DNA of 38,871 nucleotides from an uncultured Polaribacter sp. (GCA_905480405.1 CAJQQH010000191.1:1-38871); one strand, 5' to 3'; shown: positions 25,124 through 33,985, counted from the stretch's first letter. Program-made: numbers and translations. Notes: generated from the sequence alone by a model not told the origin.

Positions 25124-25647
25124 TATTTTGGTAATTCTATAGATGTTTTACCATCTTTATCTTTTTTTATAATTGAAGGAAACAATGTTGGAGCAATCTG
25201 TTTTACTGGGCTGTATAGTAAAGATTCATCTAATGTTTCTTGTTTGATAAATGGGATTGTGTTGTTTACTCTCCCAAAAAAAGTAAAAATAACACTTAAT
25301 ATTAAGGCTATTTTAAGGGCTCCAAATAAGCCTCCTAAAATTTTATTTAACATTCCTAAAGCAGTAATATCTGCAATTTTAGTTAAAATTTTACCGATTA
25401 CGATTATTAAAATTACAACAACTAAAAAGGTAACTGCAAAAGCTACAATTCTATTTGTTTCATCAGACCAATTTATAGCACTAGAGTTTACCAAATAAAA
25501 TTCTAAATGATGTGCGTAATGTATAGCTGCATATACACCCGCAACAATTGCTACTAAAGATGCAATTTCAGCAAAAAGTCCTTTCATAATCCCTCTTACA
25601 AACGCAAAAAGTAATAATGCAGCAATAATGATGTCTAAAATATTCAT
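25123..25647 (-). CDS. CvpA family membrane protein
   Basis: About 174 residues from the ATG at 25645-25647 (MNILDIIIAALLLF). Four membrane helices (about 3-20, 28-50, 70-95, 105-128) and a short polar C-terminal tail match the CvpA/colicin V production family, whose molecular role in envelope physiology is poorly known. A longer frame with 23 extra residues begins at 25716, but those residues are unlike any signal or domain, and a TAnnTTTG box (25663-25670) overlaps that part, so the shorter start is preferred. Confidence 0.88.
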   Translation of the reverse strand: MNILDIIIAALLLFAFVRGIMKGLFAEIASLVAIVAGVYAAIHYAHHLEFYLVNSSAINWSDETNRIVAFAVTFLVVVILIIVIGKILTKIADITALGMLNKILGGLFGALKIALILSVIFTFFGRVNNTIPFIKQETLDESLLYSPVKQIAPTLFPSIIKKDKDGKTSIELPK

Positions 25648-25662
25648 TCTAAATAATTTCTT

Positions 25663-25670
25663 CAAACCTA
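25663..25670 (-). promoter_or_regulatory. -7 promoter box of cvpA
   Basis: On the minus strand this reads TAGGTTTG, an exact match to TAnnTTTG, 15 bases before the chosen start codon, giving a leader of about 10 bases. A TTG (25685-25687, minus) lies 14 bases upstream, short of the usual spacing. Confidence 0.55.
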
Positions 25671-25704
25671 CATCTTTTTTTTTACAATTTAAAAATGGAC
25701 ATTG

Positions 25705-25712
25705 TATCTTTA
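25705..25712 (+). promoter_or_regulatory. possible -7 box of the 118-residue protein gene
   Basis: TATCTTTA differs from TAnnTTTG only in the last base and lies 17 bases before the start codon at 25730, back to back with the cvpA promoter. No -33 TTG is seen. Confidence 0.3.
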
Positions 25713-25729
25713 CCACTTAAACTGTTTTT

Positions 25730-26086
25730 ATGACAAAAGTTAACGATTTAAAAGAGAAATGGAGTTTTTTGGTTGATAAATTAACCAATGACTTCTCTGA
25801 GGGAGATGAGTTAAATGTAGATGGTATTCTCTATTTAATAGGTGTTCAGGAATTAGGACAAGGTCATAGAGCGTTTAAAAAAGACGAAAAAATGAATCTT
25901 ATGCATATTGCAATTTGCAAATTGCTAGAACCTTATGGTTATTATGAATTCGATTTTTTTGATGATGATGGTTGGCCACATTATAAGGTAATTACAGAAT
26001 TGCCTAACTTAAAAGGGGGTGAACAAACTGTTTTAATGAAAGAAGCAATTGTTTCTTATTTTGAAGCTTTAGAGTATTTTGAATAA
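25730..26086 (+). CDS. conserved small acidic protein of unknown function
   Basis: 118 residues, soluble, rich in Glu and Asp, with the stretches GVQELGQGHRAFKKDEK (38-54) and GYYEFDFFDDDGWPHYKV (70-87). There is no signal peptide, membrane helix or metal motif. It resembles a small uncharacterised protein common in flavobacteria, and I know of no function. It is divergent from cvpA and convergent with the haemoglobin gene; the two stop codons are separated by a single base, so no terminator fits between them. Confidence 0.85.
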   Translation: MTKVNDLKEKWSFLVDKLTNDFSEGDELNVDGILYLIGVQELGQGHRAFKKDEKMNLMHIAICKLLEPYGYYEFDFFDDDGWPHYKVITELPNLKGGEQTVLMKEAIVSYFEALEYFE

Positions 26087-26087
26087 A

Positions 26088-26519
26088 TTAAATTTGAGGT
26101 CTACGATTCCACATCATCATAAATTGTGCATGCGCAATTCTTCTTGATGCTTCTTTTGCTCTATCTGCTAGTTCTCCTTCAAAAAGACTATTTATTGTTT
26201 GAAACCAAATTTCTAGCCATTTACCAAAATGATTTTGATCTACTTTATATGCTAAATTTTTATCAACATTAAGATGTTTTTGTGAAGGGTTACCTTTAAA
26301 TTTAGGGATTCCAAACAAATTTGTTTCCCAAAAATCAGTAAGTTTTTCTATGTGTTCTGGCCATTTATCTTCTGTGATATGGTTGTTAAAAATAGGACCC
26401 AATAACTCGTCTTTTCTAACTTTAACATAAAAAGTATTTACAAGAATACTCACATCTTTTCTGGTTTCTATTGTTTTCAAACTATAAAAAATTAATTCTA
26501 TTAAATATTTAGGTAACAC
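26088..26519 (-). CDS. group III truncated haemoglobin
   Basis: 143 residues with a 2-over-2 globin fold of the group III (Ctb-like) class. His82 in QKHLNVD is the likely proximal haem ligand, Tyr31 in NTFYVKVRKD the B10 residue that contacts bound ligand, and GPIFNNHI and a Trp-rich WLEIWF follow the family pattern. Group III members are linked to nitric oxide or oxygen chemistry, but the role in this lineage is not settled. The gene start overlaps the SDR gene end by 11 bases, so both are on one transcript. The N-terminal 16 residues, which overlap, may be longer than in typical members. Confidence 0.9.
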   Translation of the reverse strand: MLPKYLIELIFYSLKTIETRKDVSILVNTFYVKVRKDELLGPIFNNHITEDKWPEHIEKLTDFWETNLFGIPKFKGNPSQKHLNVDKNLAYKVDQNHFGKWLEIWFQTINSLFEGELADRAKEASRRIAHAQFMMMWNRRPQI

Positions 26520-27303
26520 TTAATTTACGAATCATTATAGATAATAATTTCGGATAAAAGCGTTTAGCAAAAACAGCTAGCTTCTCTTTTGCACCTGCAA
26601 TATATACCTCTTCTTTTTTATTTTTAATGACTTTTATCATCAGTTTTGCAAAATGTTCTGGATCAATTCCATTTTCGGTAGCAACATCCATTTTTTGCTG
26701 TGGCGATCCATTACCAGTTAAAGCATTTTTAGAAACATTGGTATTTACAAAACCAGGACAAACTAAAGTAACAGTAATATTATCTTTAAAATGTTCTGCT
26801 CTTAAACTATCAAAAAAACCATGTAAAGCATGTTTACTTGCTGCATAGCTAGAGCGTAAAGGAGTACCAATTTTACCAACAATACTTGTAGTTATAACAA
26901 AATGGCCTTTTTTATTTTCTATAAAATGTGGTAACAACGCTTTAGACAAAGCTACAGTTCCTAAATAGTTGATATCCATAATTCGTTTATCAACAGAAAT
27001 TAATGTGTCTTTTGCAAATGAACGCTGACTAATTCCTCCATTATTTACCAAAATATCAACCTTACCAAACAAAGCAAGAGCTGCATCTACCTTTGGTTGT
27101 AAATTATTATAATCTTCTAGATCTATTGTAATAATTTTTACATCATTTATATTTTTGCACTGTTGTTTAACTAATTCTAAATCTTCTTTTTTTCTTGATG
27201 ATAAAATAATTTTAGCTTCTTGTTTAGAAAGTTCAAGTGCTAATGCTTTTCCAATACCAGAAGAAGCTCCGGTAATCCATACTATTTTACCTGAAAAATT
27301 CAT
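26509..27303 (-). CDS. short-chain dehydrogenase/reductase
   Basis: 264-residue NAD(P)-dependent oxidoreductase of the SDR classical family. The nucleotide motif TGASSGIG lies at 11-18, the structural NNGG at 87-90, and the catalytic Ser140, Tyr153 and Lys157 (YAASK) are intact. The C-terminal basic segment suggests membrane association. The substrate cannot be judged from the sequence. It overlaps the truncated haemoglobin gene by 11 bases and is the first gene of that pair. Confidence 0.92.
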   Translation of the reverse strand: MNFSGKIVWITGASSGIGKALALELSKQEAKIILSSRKKEDLELVKQQCKNINDVKIITIDLEDYNNLQPKVDAALALFGKVDILVNNGGISQRSFAKDTLISVDKRIMDINYLGTVALSKALLPHFIENKKGHFVITTSIVGKIGTPLRSSYAASKHALHGFFDSLRAEHFKDNITVTLVCPGFVNTNVSKNALTGNGSPQQKMDVATENGIDPEHFAKLMIKVIKNKKEEVYIAGAKEKLAVFAKRFYPKLLSIMIRKLSVT

Positions 27304-27351
27304 AATTTTTATTTTTAACGTTACAATATACCTATTTTAATACAGAAATAG

Positions 27352-27359
27352 TATTTTTG
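27352..27359 (+). promoter_or_regulatory. -7 promoter box of the thioredoxin-fold gene pair
   Basis: TATTTTTG matches TAnnTTTG exactly, 52 bases upstream of the start codon at 27411. Transcription should start near 27365, immediately in front of the stem-loop at 27366-27390. Confidence 0.55.
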
Positions 27360-27365
27360 GTATAC

Positions 27366-27390
27366 TTCTTGAAATTTGATTTATCAAGAA
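27366..27390 (+). other. stem-loop at the 5' end of the thioredoxin-fold mRNA
   Basis: Perfect 7-bp inverted repeat TTCTTGA/TCAAGAA (27366-27372, 27384-27390) with an 11-base loop. It falls right after the predicted start site, so it could be an mRNA-stabilising leader structure, or an operator. Confidence 0.45.
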
Positions 27391-27410
27391 TAAAATCAAC
27401 ATAAAAAAAA

Positions 27411-28781
27411 ATGAAAAATATTTTTGCATTTCTACTCTTCGTTTCTTCATTTGTTACTGCGCAACATACTGTTAAAGGAGTTGTAAGCCCAAAAATTAAA
27501 AAAAGTGACTGGATTATTTTATATAAAGTAGAAGGTACAAAGCAGGTTTTTGTTAATAATACCAATGTAAAAATAGATTCTATAGATGTAAATGGCGTAA
27601 AACAGGCTGTTGGACGTTTTGAATTTAAGTTACCATCAAATATAAAACCAGGAACATATAGAATAAATTATAGCTTAGAAGGTGCAAGTTTTGTAGATTT
27701 TATTTATAATAAAGAAAATGTTTCTTTTACTTTTAACCCTGATTATCCAGAGCAGACGATTACTTTTTCTGAATCCTCAGAAAACAAATTATATAAAGAG
27801 TATCTAGCGTCTATTTCCGTTGCACAACAAAAATTAGATTCTATACAAGTTGCCGTTTTGCAAACCCCAAGTTTAAATTTAAATGCGGACTATAAAACTG
27901 CGTATAAGAATGTAAATACAATTCAGAAAAAATATGTAGATGCTTCTAGCAGAATGTATATCTCTCCTTTAATTAAAGCTAGTTCACGTAGTAATTCAGA
28001 AACTGTTTTAACATCAGTTAAGCAATATATGTCTAATATAAAAGACACTTATTTCGATCGCTTAAATTTTAAGGATAAAACCTTAATTAATTCTGCTTTT
28101 TTAACCAATAAAATTTTGGAGTATGTGTTTTACATTAATTATTCTGATGACAAAGTAACACAACAAAATTTATATAAAAAATCTGTAGATAAAGTGCTTT
28201 CTAAAATTGAATATCTACCTTATAAAAAGGATGTAATTGAATTTTTAATAGTACAATTAGAAGCGTCTAAAAATTTAGAAATAATAGATTATTTATTTGA
28301 AAAACATTATTATAAATTACCTATAAGTTTACAAAGTAAGGAGTTTATATCAGAAAAAATAGCATTGTTTGTTACAGAAATTGGTAGAACTGCACCCGAT
28401 TTTTCGTGGAAAGAAAATGGCAAAACTTTAAAACTATCTACCTTAAATGATGCAGAAAAGTATGTACTGGTTTTTTGGAGTACAAATTGTTCTCATTGTT
28501 TAAAAGAAATACCATTATTACACGCTTTTATGGAAACTAAAAAAGATGTAAAAGTAATTGCCTTTGCATTGGAAAACGATTCTTTTGTTTGGGAAAATTA
28601 CTCTAAAACTAATTTATATGGATGGCATAATGTATTAGGTCTTAATAAATGGGAGAACAAAACTGCAAGAACTTATCAAATTTATTCTACACCAACTTAT
28701 TTAGTATTGGATAAAAATAAGAAAATTATTGCTAAACCATACGAAGTAAAGGATGTTAAAGAGTATTTTGAAAAGAACTAA
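27411..28781 (+). CDS. exported TlpA/thioredoxin-fold protein with N-terminal beta domain
   Basis: 456 residues: signal peptide (about 1-17, ending FVTAQ), a beta-rich domain (about 18-125, similar to DUF4369 domains), a helical middle part (about 130-320) and a TlpA-like thioredoxin domain (about 325-456) with active-site motif CSHC at 360-363 and the cis-Pro region YSTPTYLV. The enzyme should act as a periplasmic thiol reductase or thiol-disulfide exchanger. The middle insert is typical of Bacteroidota TlpA-like proteins with unknown clients. It is translationally coupled with the next gene, whose ATG overlaps its TAA. Confidence 0.87.
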   Translation: MKNIFAFLLFVSSFVTAQHTVKGVVSPKIKKSDWIILYKVEGTKQVFVNNTNVKIDSIDVNGVKQAVGRFEFKLPSNIKPGTYRINYSLEGASFVDFIYNKENVSFTFNPDYPEQTITFSESSENKLYKEYLASISVAQQKLDSIQVAVLQTPSLNLNADYKTAYKNVNTIQKKYVDASSRMYISPLIKASSRSNSETVLTSVKQYMSNIKDTYFDRLNFKDKTLINSAFLTNKILEYVFYINYSDDKVTQQNLYKKSVDKVLSKIEYLPYKKDVIEFLIVQLEASKNLEIIDYLFEKHYYKLPISLQSKEFISEKIALFVTEIGRTAPDFSWKENGKTLKLSTLNDAEKYVLVFWSTNCSHCLKEIPLLHAFMETKKDVKVIAFALENDSFVWENYSKTNLYGWHNVLGLNKWENKTARTYQIYSTPTYLVLDKNKKIIAKPYEVKDVKEYFEKN

Positions 28782-29272
28782 TGTATAGAATTACTTTTTT
28801 TTCCTTTCTATTTTTAGTTTGCAACGGGCTTTTTGCACAGCAAGAATTTAAGATAAACGATAGTATTCCAGATTTTAAACTTTGGCTTTTAGATGATGAA
28901 ATAATAACTAAAAAAAGTACAAAAGACAAAGTTATTGTTTTTAAGTTTTGGTTTACTTCTTGCCCGCCTTGTATTAGCGATATTCCAGAGTTAAACACCC
29001 TAGTTAAAGAGTTTGATAAAAGAGATGATATTTTGTTTATTGCACCCGCTTTAGATAGGAAACCTGTTATAGAAAAGTTACTAAAAAGATTTCCTTTTAA
29101 TTTTAAAATAGCATATAACTCTATGGATGTTAGTGCAGTTTTTAATAAGAAACAAGTATATCCTTCTTATTTTATTATTAATAAAAAAGGTAAATTTTCT
29201 TACATAGATAATGGTAATAAAATGTCTGAATTTATAGAGCTAAGAAAAGCGGTTATTAAAGCTTTAAAATAA
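28781..29272 (+). CDS. exported thioredoxin-fold protein with CPPC motif
   Basis: 163 residues: signal peptide (about 1-19, ending GLFAQ) and a single TlpA-type thioredoxin domain with CPPC at 61-64, followed by DIPELN and the YPSYFIINKKG strand-loop region. It starts within the stop codon of the larger thioredoxin-fold gene (TAATG), so the two are coupled and their products may form an electron-transfer pair (inference). It ends 5 bases from the stop of the convergent permease gene. Confidence 0.88.
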   Translation: MYRITFFSFLFLVCNGLFAQQEFKINDSIPDFKLWLLDDEIITKKSTKDKVIVFKFWFTSCPPCISDIPELNTLVKEFDKRDDILFIAPALDRKPVIEKLLKRFPFNFKIAYNSMDVSAVFNKKQVYPSYFIINKKGKFSYIDNGNKMSEFIELRKAVIKALK

Positions 29273-29277
29273 TACTT

Positions 29278-30183
29278 TTAATTACTCTTCTTTCCTTTTT
29301 TTAAGGAAGTTACAACAATACCAATTATGACCAATAAAGCTCCAAAAAATTGAACTAAAGTTAGTCTTTCATTTAAAAAAAACGAAGCTAATATTATAGT
29401 AGATATTGGGCCAATACCAGCAACAATTGCAAAGTTAGAAGAACTTATTATTTTTATAGAAGCACTTACCATAAAAGAAGGAATTACAGTAGCAAAAATA
29501 GCAATTAGAAACCCTAAACCATATACTTGCCAAGGCAACGAAAACAGATCTGTGTCTCCAATAAAACTAAAATGTATAAATACACAAAAGCAAGATACTA
29601 TCATTGCATAAGCAGTAAACTTTACAACTCCAAATTTTGGAATTAACCATCCACTACCTACTAAATAAGATGCATAAGTAATGGCACTTAACAATATAAA
29701 AAATCCTCCTAAATATACACTGCCTCCAGAAATATCAACTTCATCAGAAAAAGCAATTAAGATTCCTAAATAGGATAGAAAAATGGCTATTGATTGTACT
29801 TTAGTAATTTTTTGCTTAAAAAAAAGTCTGTTTAGTAAAATTACAATCGTCGGATAGATAAATAAAATAATACGTTCTAAACTAGCCTTTATATAAGTTA
29901 AACCAACAAAGTCGAAATAGCTTGCTAAATAGTAACCAACCAAACCAAAAAAAACAACCCAATAATACTCTTTTTTGGTGTTTTTAATATCGTTGTTTTT
30001 GTTTCTGTATAAGTAAGCTATAACTACGTAAAAAGGAAATGAAAAAAGCATTCTTAAAAGCAACATTGTAATTGCATCTACATCATAATTGTAGGCAAGT
30101 TTTATCATTACAGCTTTTGACGAAAAAAGAATTACTGCCAAAACTCCCAGTAAAATACCCAACCAAAAATTTTTTGCTACCAT
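29278..30183 (-). CDS. DMT superfamily (EamA) permease
   Basis: 301-residue inner-membrane protein with about ten helices in two EamA repeats (about 5-140 and 150-292). The repeat ends GYYLASYFDFVGLTYI and the final FFGALLVIIGIVVTSL are typical for drug/metabolite exporters of this family. The short basic tail KKGKKSN follows the positive-inside rule. Substrate unknown. It stands alone on the minus strand, convergent with the thioredoxin-fold pair. Confidence 0.9.
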   Translation of the reverse strand: MVAKNFWLGILLGVLAVILFSSKAVMIKLAYNYDVDAITMLLLRMLFSFPFYVVIAYLYRNKNNDIKNTKKEYYWVVFFGLVGYYLASYFDFVGLTYIKASLERIILFIYPTIVILLNRLFFKQKITKVQSIAIFLSYLGILIAFSDEVDISGGSVYLGGFFILLSAITYASYLVGSGWLIPKFGVVKFTAYAMIVSCFCVFIHFSFIGDTDLFSLPWQVYGLGFLIAIFATVIPSFMVSASIKIISSSNFAIVAGIGPISTIILASFFLNERLTLVQFFGALLVIIGIVVTSLKKGKKSN

Positions 30184-30263
30184 ACAACGAATGTAGCACT
30201 AACTGTTTTAAAAATAAGTTTTATTGTAATTAGATTACGATGTTCAGTTGTATTTCTTAAAAA

Positions 30264-30623
30264 TTAGAAATAGAGAAAAGCATCTTCTAAATGTTGAATT
30301 TTTGTATTATTATTTTGATGTATAATTGCAATAATATCAAAACGAACTTCAACATCTAAATCTTTTTCAACCACATAATAATCAATTGCAGAAAGTAGTA
30401 GTTTTATTTTTTTCGGATTTACAAAATCTTGCGGGCTTCCAAAATAATCGGTACTTCTTGTTTTTACTTCTACCACAGCTAATACATCTTTTTTTTGCGC
30501 AATAATATCTACTTCTGCCTTCAGATATCGGTAATTTGTTTCTAGGATTTTAAAATCGTTTTTTAATAAATAATCGATTGCTAATTTTTCCCCTTTTTTT
30601 CCAAGTTCATTATGATCTGCCAT
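30264..30623 (-). CDS. YraN family (UPF0102) endonuclease-like protein
   Basis: 119-residue small protein of the UPF0102 family, which has a Holliday junction resolvase-like nuclease fold. The signature GKKGEKLAIDYLLK (8-21), followed by YRYLKAEVDIIAQ (32-44) and VVEVKTR (50-56), keeps the acidic and lysine residues of the expected active site (Glu/Asp in EVD and EVK). The biological role of the family is still uncertain. It lies 3 bases after the S66 peptidase gene, so the two form an operon. Confidence 0.92.
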   Translation of the reverse strand: MADHNELGKKGEKLAIDYLLKNDFKILETNYRYLKAEVDIIAQKKDVLAVVEVKTRSTDYFGSPQDFVNPKKIKLLLSAIDYYVVEKDLDVEVRFDIIAIIHQNNNTKIQHLEDAFLYF

Positions 30624-30626
30624 TTT

Positions 30627-31616
30627 TTAATCTTTAGTAAAAGTGACAATAGAATTTTTAGCGCTTCTGTTTATTGTTAACTTAATGTTTCTTCCAAAAA
30701 TTAAAGCTCTATTATCTGCTTCATGACCAGCTGGGAAATTAAATAAAACAGGAATATCTTTTGGTAGAACATCTAGAATTAATTGCTCAATAGAACTTCC
30801 CCATTTTGTAGAATTCTTTTTTATAGAAGTCATGTTGCCTATAATAACGGCCTCCACTTTTGTAAAATACCCTGCTCTTTTTAAACTTTGTAACATTCTG
30901 TCTATTGAGTATTTATATTCACCTATTTCTTCGATAAACAAAATTTTTCCATTTGTGTTTAATTGACTTTTAGAACCTAACATTGATGTTAAAATGGCTA
31001 AATTTCCACCTATAATTTGGCCTTGGACGATACCTTTTCTATTGTGTTTTGCAGAAGGGATATGATAAGAAATTTCAGTACCAAAAAGAGTATTTTTAAA
31101 TGATGAAATAGTTTCTATAATTTCTTCTGAATTTTCTTCTAAACTTGTTGCCATCATACCATGAATGGTTTCAAATCCTAAATTATGAATATGATTATGA
31201 AACGCAGTAATATCCGAATAACCAATTATCCACTTAGGATTTTCTTTAAATTTTGTAAAATCGAGTTTGTCTAAAATTCTTACAGAACCATAACCTCCTC
31301 TTGCAGACCAAATTGCTTTTATATTTTTATTGTCTAAAGCATCTTGAAAATCTTGACAACGTTCGCTATCCGTTCCTGCAAAATGTTGGCCATTATTAAA
31401 TATATTTTTACCTAAAACTACTTTTAATCCCCATTTTTCAGCTAATTTTTTAGCTTTTTGTATGGTTGCTTGTCTATTTTTTAAAATTCCGGCAGGAGCA
31501 ACAATTGCAATAGTATCTCCTTTTTTTAAGTAAGGAGGAGTGGTTAGTTTTTCTTGAGAATATATTGATGAAATTATCATCAATAAAACGATTGTAAATG
31601 TTGTTTTTTTCTTCAA
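30627..31616 (-). CDS. S66 family LD-carboxypeptidase, exported, TTG start
   Basis: About 329 residues. The longest frame begins at 31721 with a TTG inside the metG promoter region and encodes an implausible N-terminus; the first ATG (31580) would cut a signal peptide in two. I prefer the TTG at 31614-31616, which gives MKKKTTFTIVLLMIISSIYSQ, a good signal peptide. The mature part has the S66 motifs: GDTIAIVAPAG, a nucleophile Ser in GYSDITAFHNH, and the later Glu and His (PAGHEADNRALIFG). S66 enzymes trim murein tetrapeptides to tripeptides, usually in the cytoplasm; a secreted form is common in Bacteroidota. A palindrome at 31670-31686 lies upstream. Confidence 0.88.
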   Translation of the reverse strand: MKKKTTFTIVLLMIISSIYSQEKLTTPPYLKKGDTIAIVAPAGILKNRQATIQKAKKLAEKWGLKVVLGKNIFNNGQHFAGTDSERCQDFQDALDNKNIKAIWSARGGYGSVRILDKLDFTKFKENPKWIIGYSDITAFHNHIHNLGFETIHGMMATSLEENSEEIIETISSFKNTLFGTEISYHIPSAKHNRKGIVQGQIIGGNLAILTSMLGSKSQLNTNGKILFIEEIGEYKYSIDRMLQSLKRAGYFTKVEAVIIGNMTSIKKNSTKWGSSIEQLILDVLPKDIPVLFNFPAGHEADNRALIFGRNIKLTINRSAKNSIVTFTKD

Positions 31617-31669
31617 AATGATTCTAATTTCTTTTTTTAATAGCCTAAATGTATATTCTATGTAAATGT

Positions 31670-31686
31670 ATCCATTTTCAATGGAT
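31670..31686. promoter_or_regulatory. palindrome upstream of metG
   Basis: ATCCATT-ttc-AATGGAT (7-bp perfect arms). It ends 19 bases before the metG -7 box, so it covers the position where the -33 element would be. It may be an operator for metG or for the divergent S66 gene; no regulator can be named. Confidence 0.4.
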
Positions 31687-31705
31687 TTTAAAACTCCGTT
31701 TTTTG

Positions 31706-31713
31706 TACTTTTG
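31706..31713 (+). promoter_or_regulatory. -7 promoter box of metG
   Basis: TACTTTTG is an exact match to TAnnTTTG, 42 bases before the metG ATG. The -33 region has a T run but no TTG, and a palindrome lies there. Confidence 0.6.
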
Positions 31714-31755
31714 TCTCGCAAAAATCAATACACAAATTAAATCAAGGAAAATTCG

Positions 31756-33810
31756 ATGAATACTCCAAAAAGATATACAATTACAGCAGCTTTACCTTAT
31801 ACAAATGGTCCTATTCATATTGGACATTTAGCAGGTGTTTATGTTCCTGCAGATATTTACGCACGTTACTTGCGTTTAACAGGTAAAGATGTAGCCTATA
31901 TTTGTGGTTCTGATGAACATGGTGTTGCTATACCAATGAGAGCAAAGAAAGAAGGTGTTTCTCCGCAAGTGATAATTGATAAATACCACGGAATTATAAA
32001 ACAATCGTTTGCAGATTTTGGTATTTCGTTTGATAATTATTCTCGTACTTCTTCTAAAATACATCACGAAACTGCATCTGAGTTTTTTACAAAAATGTAT
32101 AATGATGGTGAGTTTATAGAAGAAGTTTCTGCTCAACTGTATGATGCAGAAGCAAATCAGTTTTTAGCAGACAGATTTGTTGTTGGTACTTGTCCAAAAT
32201 GTGGATTCGAAGAAAGTTATGGAGATCAATGTGAAAACTGCGGTACTTCTCATAACGCAACAGATTTAATTAACCCTAAATCTTCAATTACTGGTAATGT
32301 ACCAAGTTTAAAGGAAACAAAACATTGGTTTTTACCTTTAGATAAACATGAAGATTTTTTACGCGAATGGATTTTAGAAGGTCATAAAAAAGATTGGAAG
32401 CCTAATGTTTACGGTCAAGTAAAAAGTTGGGTAGAAGATGGTTTAAGGCCAAGAGCTGTAACTAGAGATTTAGATTGGGGAATTCCAGTACCTGTAGAAG
32501 GAGCTGAAGGTAAAGTGTTATATGTTTGGTTTGATGCACCTATTGGTTACATTTCTTCTACAAAAGAATGGGCAGCAAGAGAAGGTAAAAATTGGGAAGA
32601 TTATTGGAAAAAAGATGATACAAAATTGGTTCACTTTATTGGTAAAGACAATATAGTTTTTCACTGTATTATTTTTCCATCGATGTTAAAAGCACATGGC
32701 GATTATATTTTACCAGAAAATGTACCTGCAAACGAATTTTTAAATTTAGAAGGTAATAAACTTTCAACATCTAAAAATTGGGCAGTTTGGTTGCATGAAT
32801 ACTTAGAAGAATTTCCAGGTCAGCAAGATGTTTTACGATATACGTTAACAGCAAATGCGCCAGAAAGTAAAGACAACGATTTTACTTGGAAAGATTTTCA
32901 GGCTAAAAATAATAACGAATTGGTTGCCATTTTCGGTAATTTTATTAATAGAGTTGTTGTTTTAACCAATAAATATTATTCAGGAGTAATTCCTGAACCT
33001 AATGATTTTACAGAGGTTGATGAAGATGTTTTAACTGCTGTAAAAGAGTTTCCTAATGTTATTGCAAAATCAATTGAAAGATATCGTTTTAGAGAAGCTA
33101 GCCAAGAGTTAATGAGTTTAGCAAGACTTGGAAACAAGTATTTAGCAGATGAAGAACCTTGGAAAATGATTAAAGTTGATGCGGAAAGAGTAAAAACAAT
33201 TATGTATGTTGCTTTGCAGATTTCTGCTGCTTTAGCAGTACTTTCTGAACCTTTTTTACCATTTACATCAACTAAGTTAAAAGGGATTTTAAATTTAAGC
33301 AATAGTCTTTCTTGGGAAAATGTAACAGAAAAGGATGTTTTAATTTCTGCAACACATCAAATTAACAAAGCAGAATTATTGTTTTCTAAAATTGAAGACA
33401 AAACTATTGAAGCTCAGATTGAGAAGTTACAAGCTACAAAATTAGCTAATGAGCAAGAAAATAAAGTTGTAGAGCCTCAAAAAGAAACTATTGAATTTGA
33501 TGATTTTACAAAATTAGATATTAGAATAGGTACTATTTTAGAAGCAGAGAAAGTTGCAAAAACAAAGAAACTTTTAAAACTAAAGGTTGATGTTGGTATA
33601 GATATTAGAACAATTGTCTCTGGTATTGCAGAGAGTTTTTCTCCAGAAGATATCATTGGGCAACAGGTTTCTGTTTTGGTAAATTTAGCACCAAGAAAAA
33701 TAAGAGGAGTAGAAAGCCAAGGAATGATTTTAATGACTGATACTCCTGATGGAAAACTAGCTTTTGTAGAACCTACACAAGCTGTTAAGAACGGACAACA
33801 AGTTAGTTAA
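31756..33810 (+). CDS. metG: methionine-tRNA ligase with C-terminal tRNA-binding domain
   Basis: 684-residue class Ia synthetase that charges tRNA-Met with methionine. The HIGH motif is at 21-24, the zinc ligands are Cys146, Cys149, Cys159 and Cys162, and the KMSKS loop is present as KLSTSK (335-340). The anticodon-binding helical domain (about 385-545) is followed by a linker and a Trbp111/EMAP II-like tRNA-binding domain (about 575-684, with [13 protein letters not shown] and MILM). The length matches that of bacterial dimeric forms with the C-terminal domain. Confidence 0.97.
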   Translation: MNTPKRYTITAALPYTNGPIHIGHLAGVYVPADIYARYLRLTGKDVAYICGSDEHGVAIPMRAKKEGVSPQVIIDKYHGIIKQSFADFGISFDNYSRTSSKIHHETASEFFTKMYNDGEFIEEVSAQLYDAEANQFLADRFVVGTCPKCGFEESYGDQCENCGTSHNATDLINPKSSITGNVPSLKETKHWFLPLDKHEDFLREWILEGHKKDWKPNVYGQVKSWVEDGLRPRAVTRDLDWGIPVPVEGAEGKVLYVWFDAPIGYISSTKEWAAREGKNWEDYWKKDDTKLVHFIGKDNIVFHCIIFPSMLKAHGDYILPENVPANEFLNLEGNKLSTSKNWAVWLHEYLEEFPGQQDVLRYTLTANAPESKDNDFTWKDFQAKNNNELVAIFGNFINRVVVLTNKYYSGVIPEPNDFTEVDEDVLTAVKEFPNVIAKSIERYRFREASQELMSLARLGNKYLADEEPWKMIKVDAERVKTIMYVALQISAALAVLSEPFLPFTSTKLKGILNLSNSLSWENVTEKDVLISATHQINKAELLFSKIEDKTIEAQIEKLQATKLANEQENKVVEPQKETIEFDDFTKLDIRIGTILEAEKVAKTKKLLKLKVDVGIDIRTIVSGIAESFSPEDIIGQQVSVLVNLAPRKIRGVESQGMILMTDTPDGKLAFVEPTQAVKNGQQVS

Positions 33811-33866
33811 TTATACTTTTAAAAACTTGGTCATCTATTAAAACACTCATTTTAAAGAGCTTAAAT

Positions 33867-33895
33867 TTCCTTTTATCGTAATTAGATAAAAGGAA
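33867..33895 (+). terminator. hairpin after metG
   Basis: Perfect 11-bp stem (TTCCTTTTATC at 33867-33877 against 33885-33895) with a 7-base loop, 56 bases after the metG stop. It is followed only by a moderately T-rich tract, so it would be a fair but not strong terminator. The rest of the 33811-34041 gap is AT-rich and holds no gene I can support. Confidence 0.6.
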
Positions 33896-33985
33896 CTTTA
33901 ATTTTATAGTACTTTTGAGTGTTGTTTCTTTCTAACGAGTAACAATTTCTAACAAAAAATCAATAGTCCTCAAATTTTTTTATTT

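Noticed and set aside
25648..25716. N-terminal extension of the CvpA-family protein
   Set aside because: An exact -7 box (25663-25670) lies in it, and the preferred start begins directly with the first membrane helix.
29292..29308. TTCCTT/AAGGAA hairpin between the convergent thioredoxin-fold and permease genes
   Set aside because: It lies inside the permease coding end (Lys-Gly-Lys-Lys codons) and has only 6 bp; the coding explanation is sufficient.
30186..30251. Long-range inverted repeat ATACAAC/GTTGTAT near the permease start
   Set aside because: Seven-base arms more than 50 bases apart are expected by chance in such AT-rich DNA.
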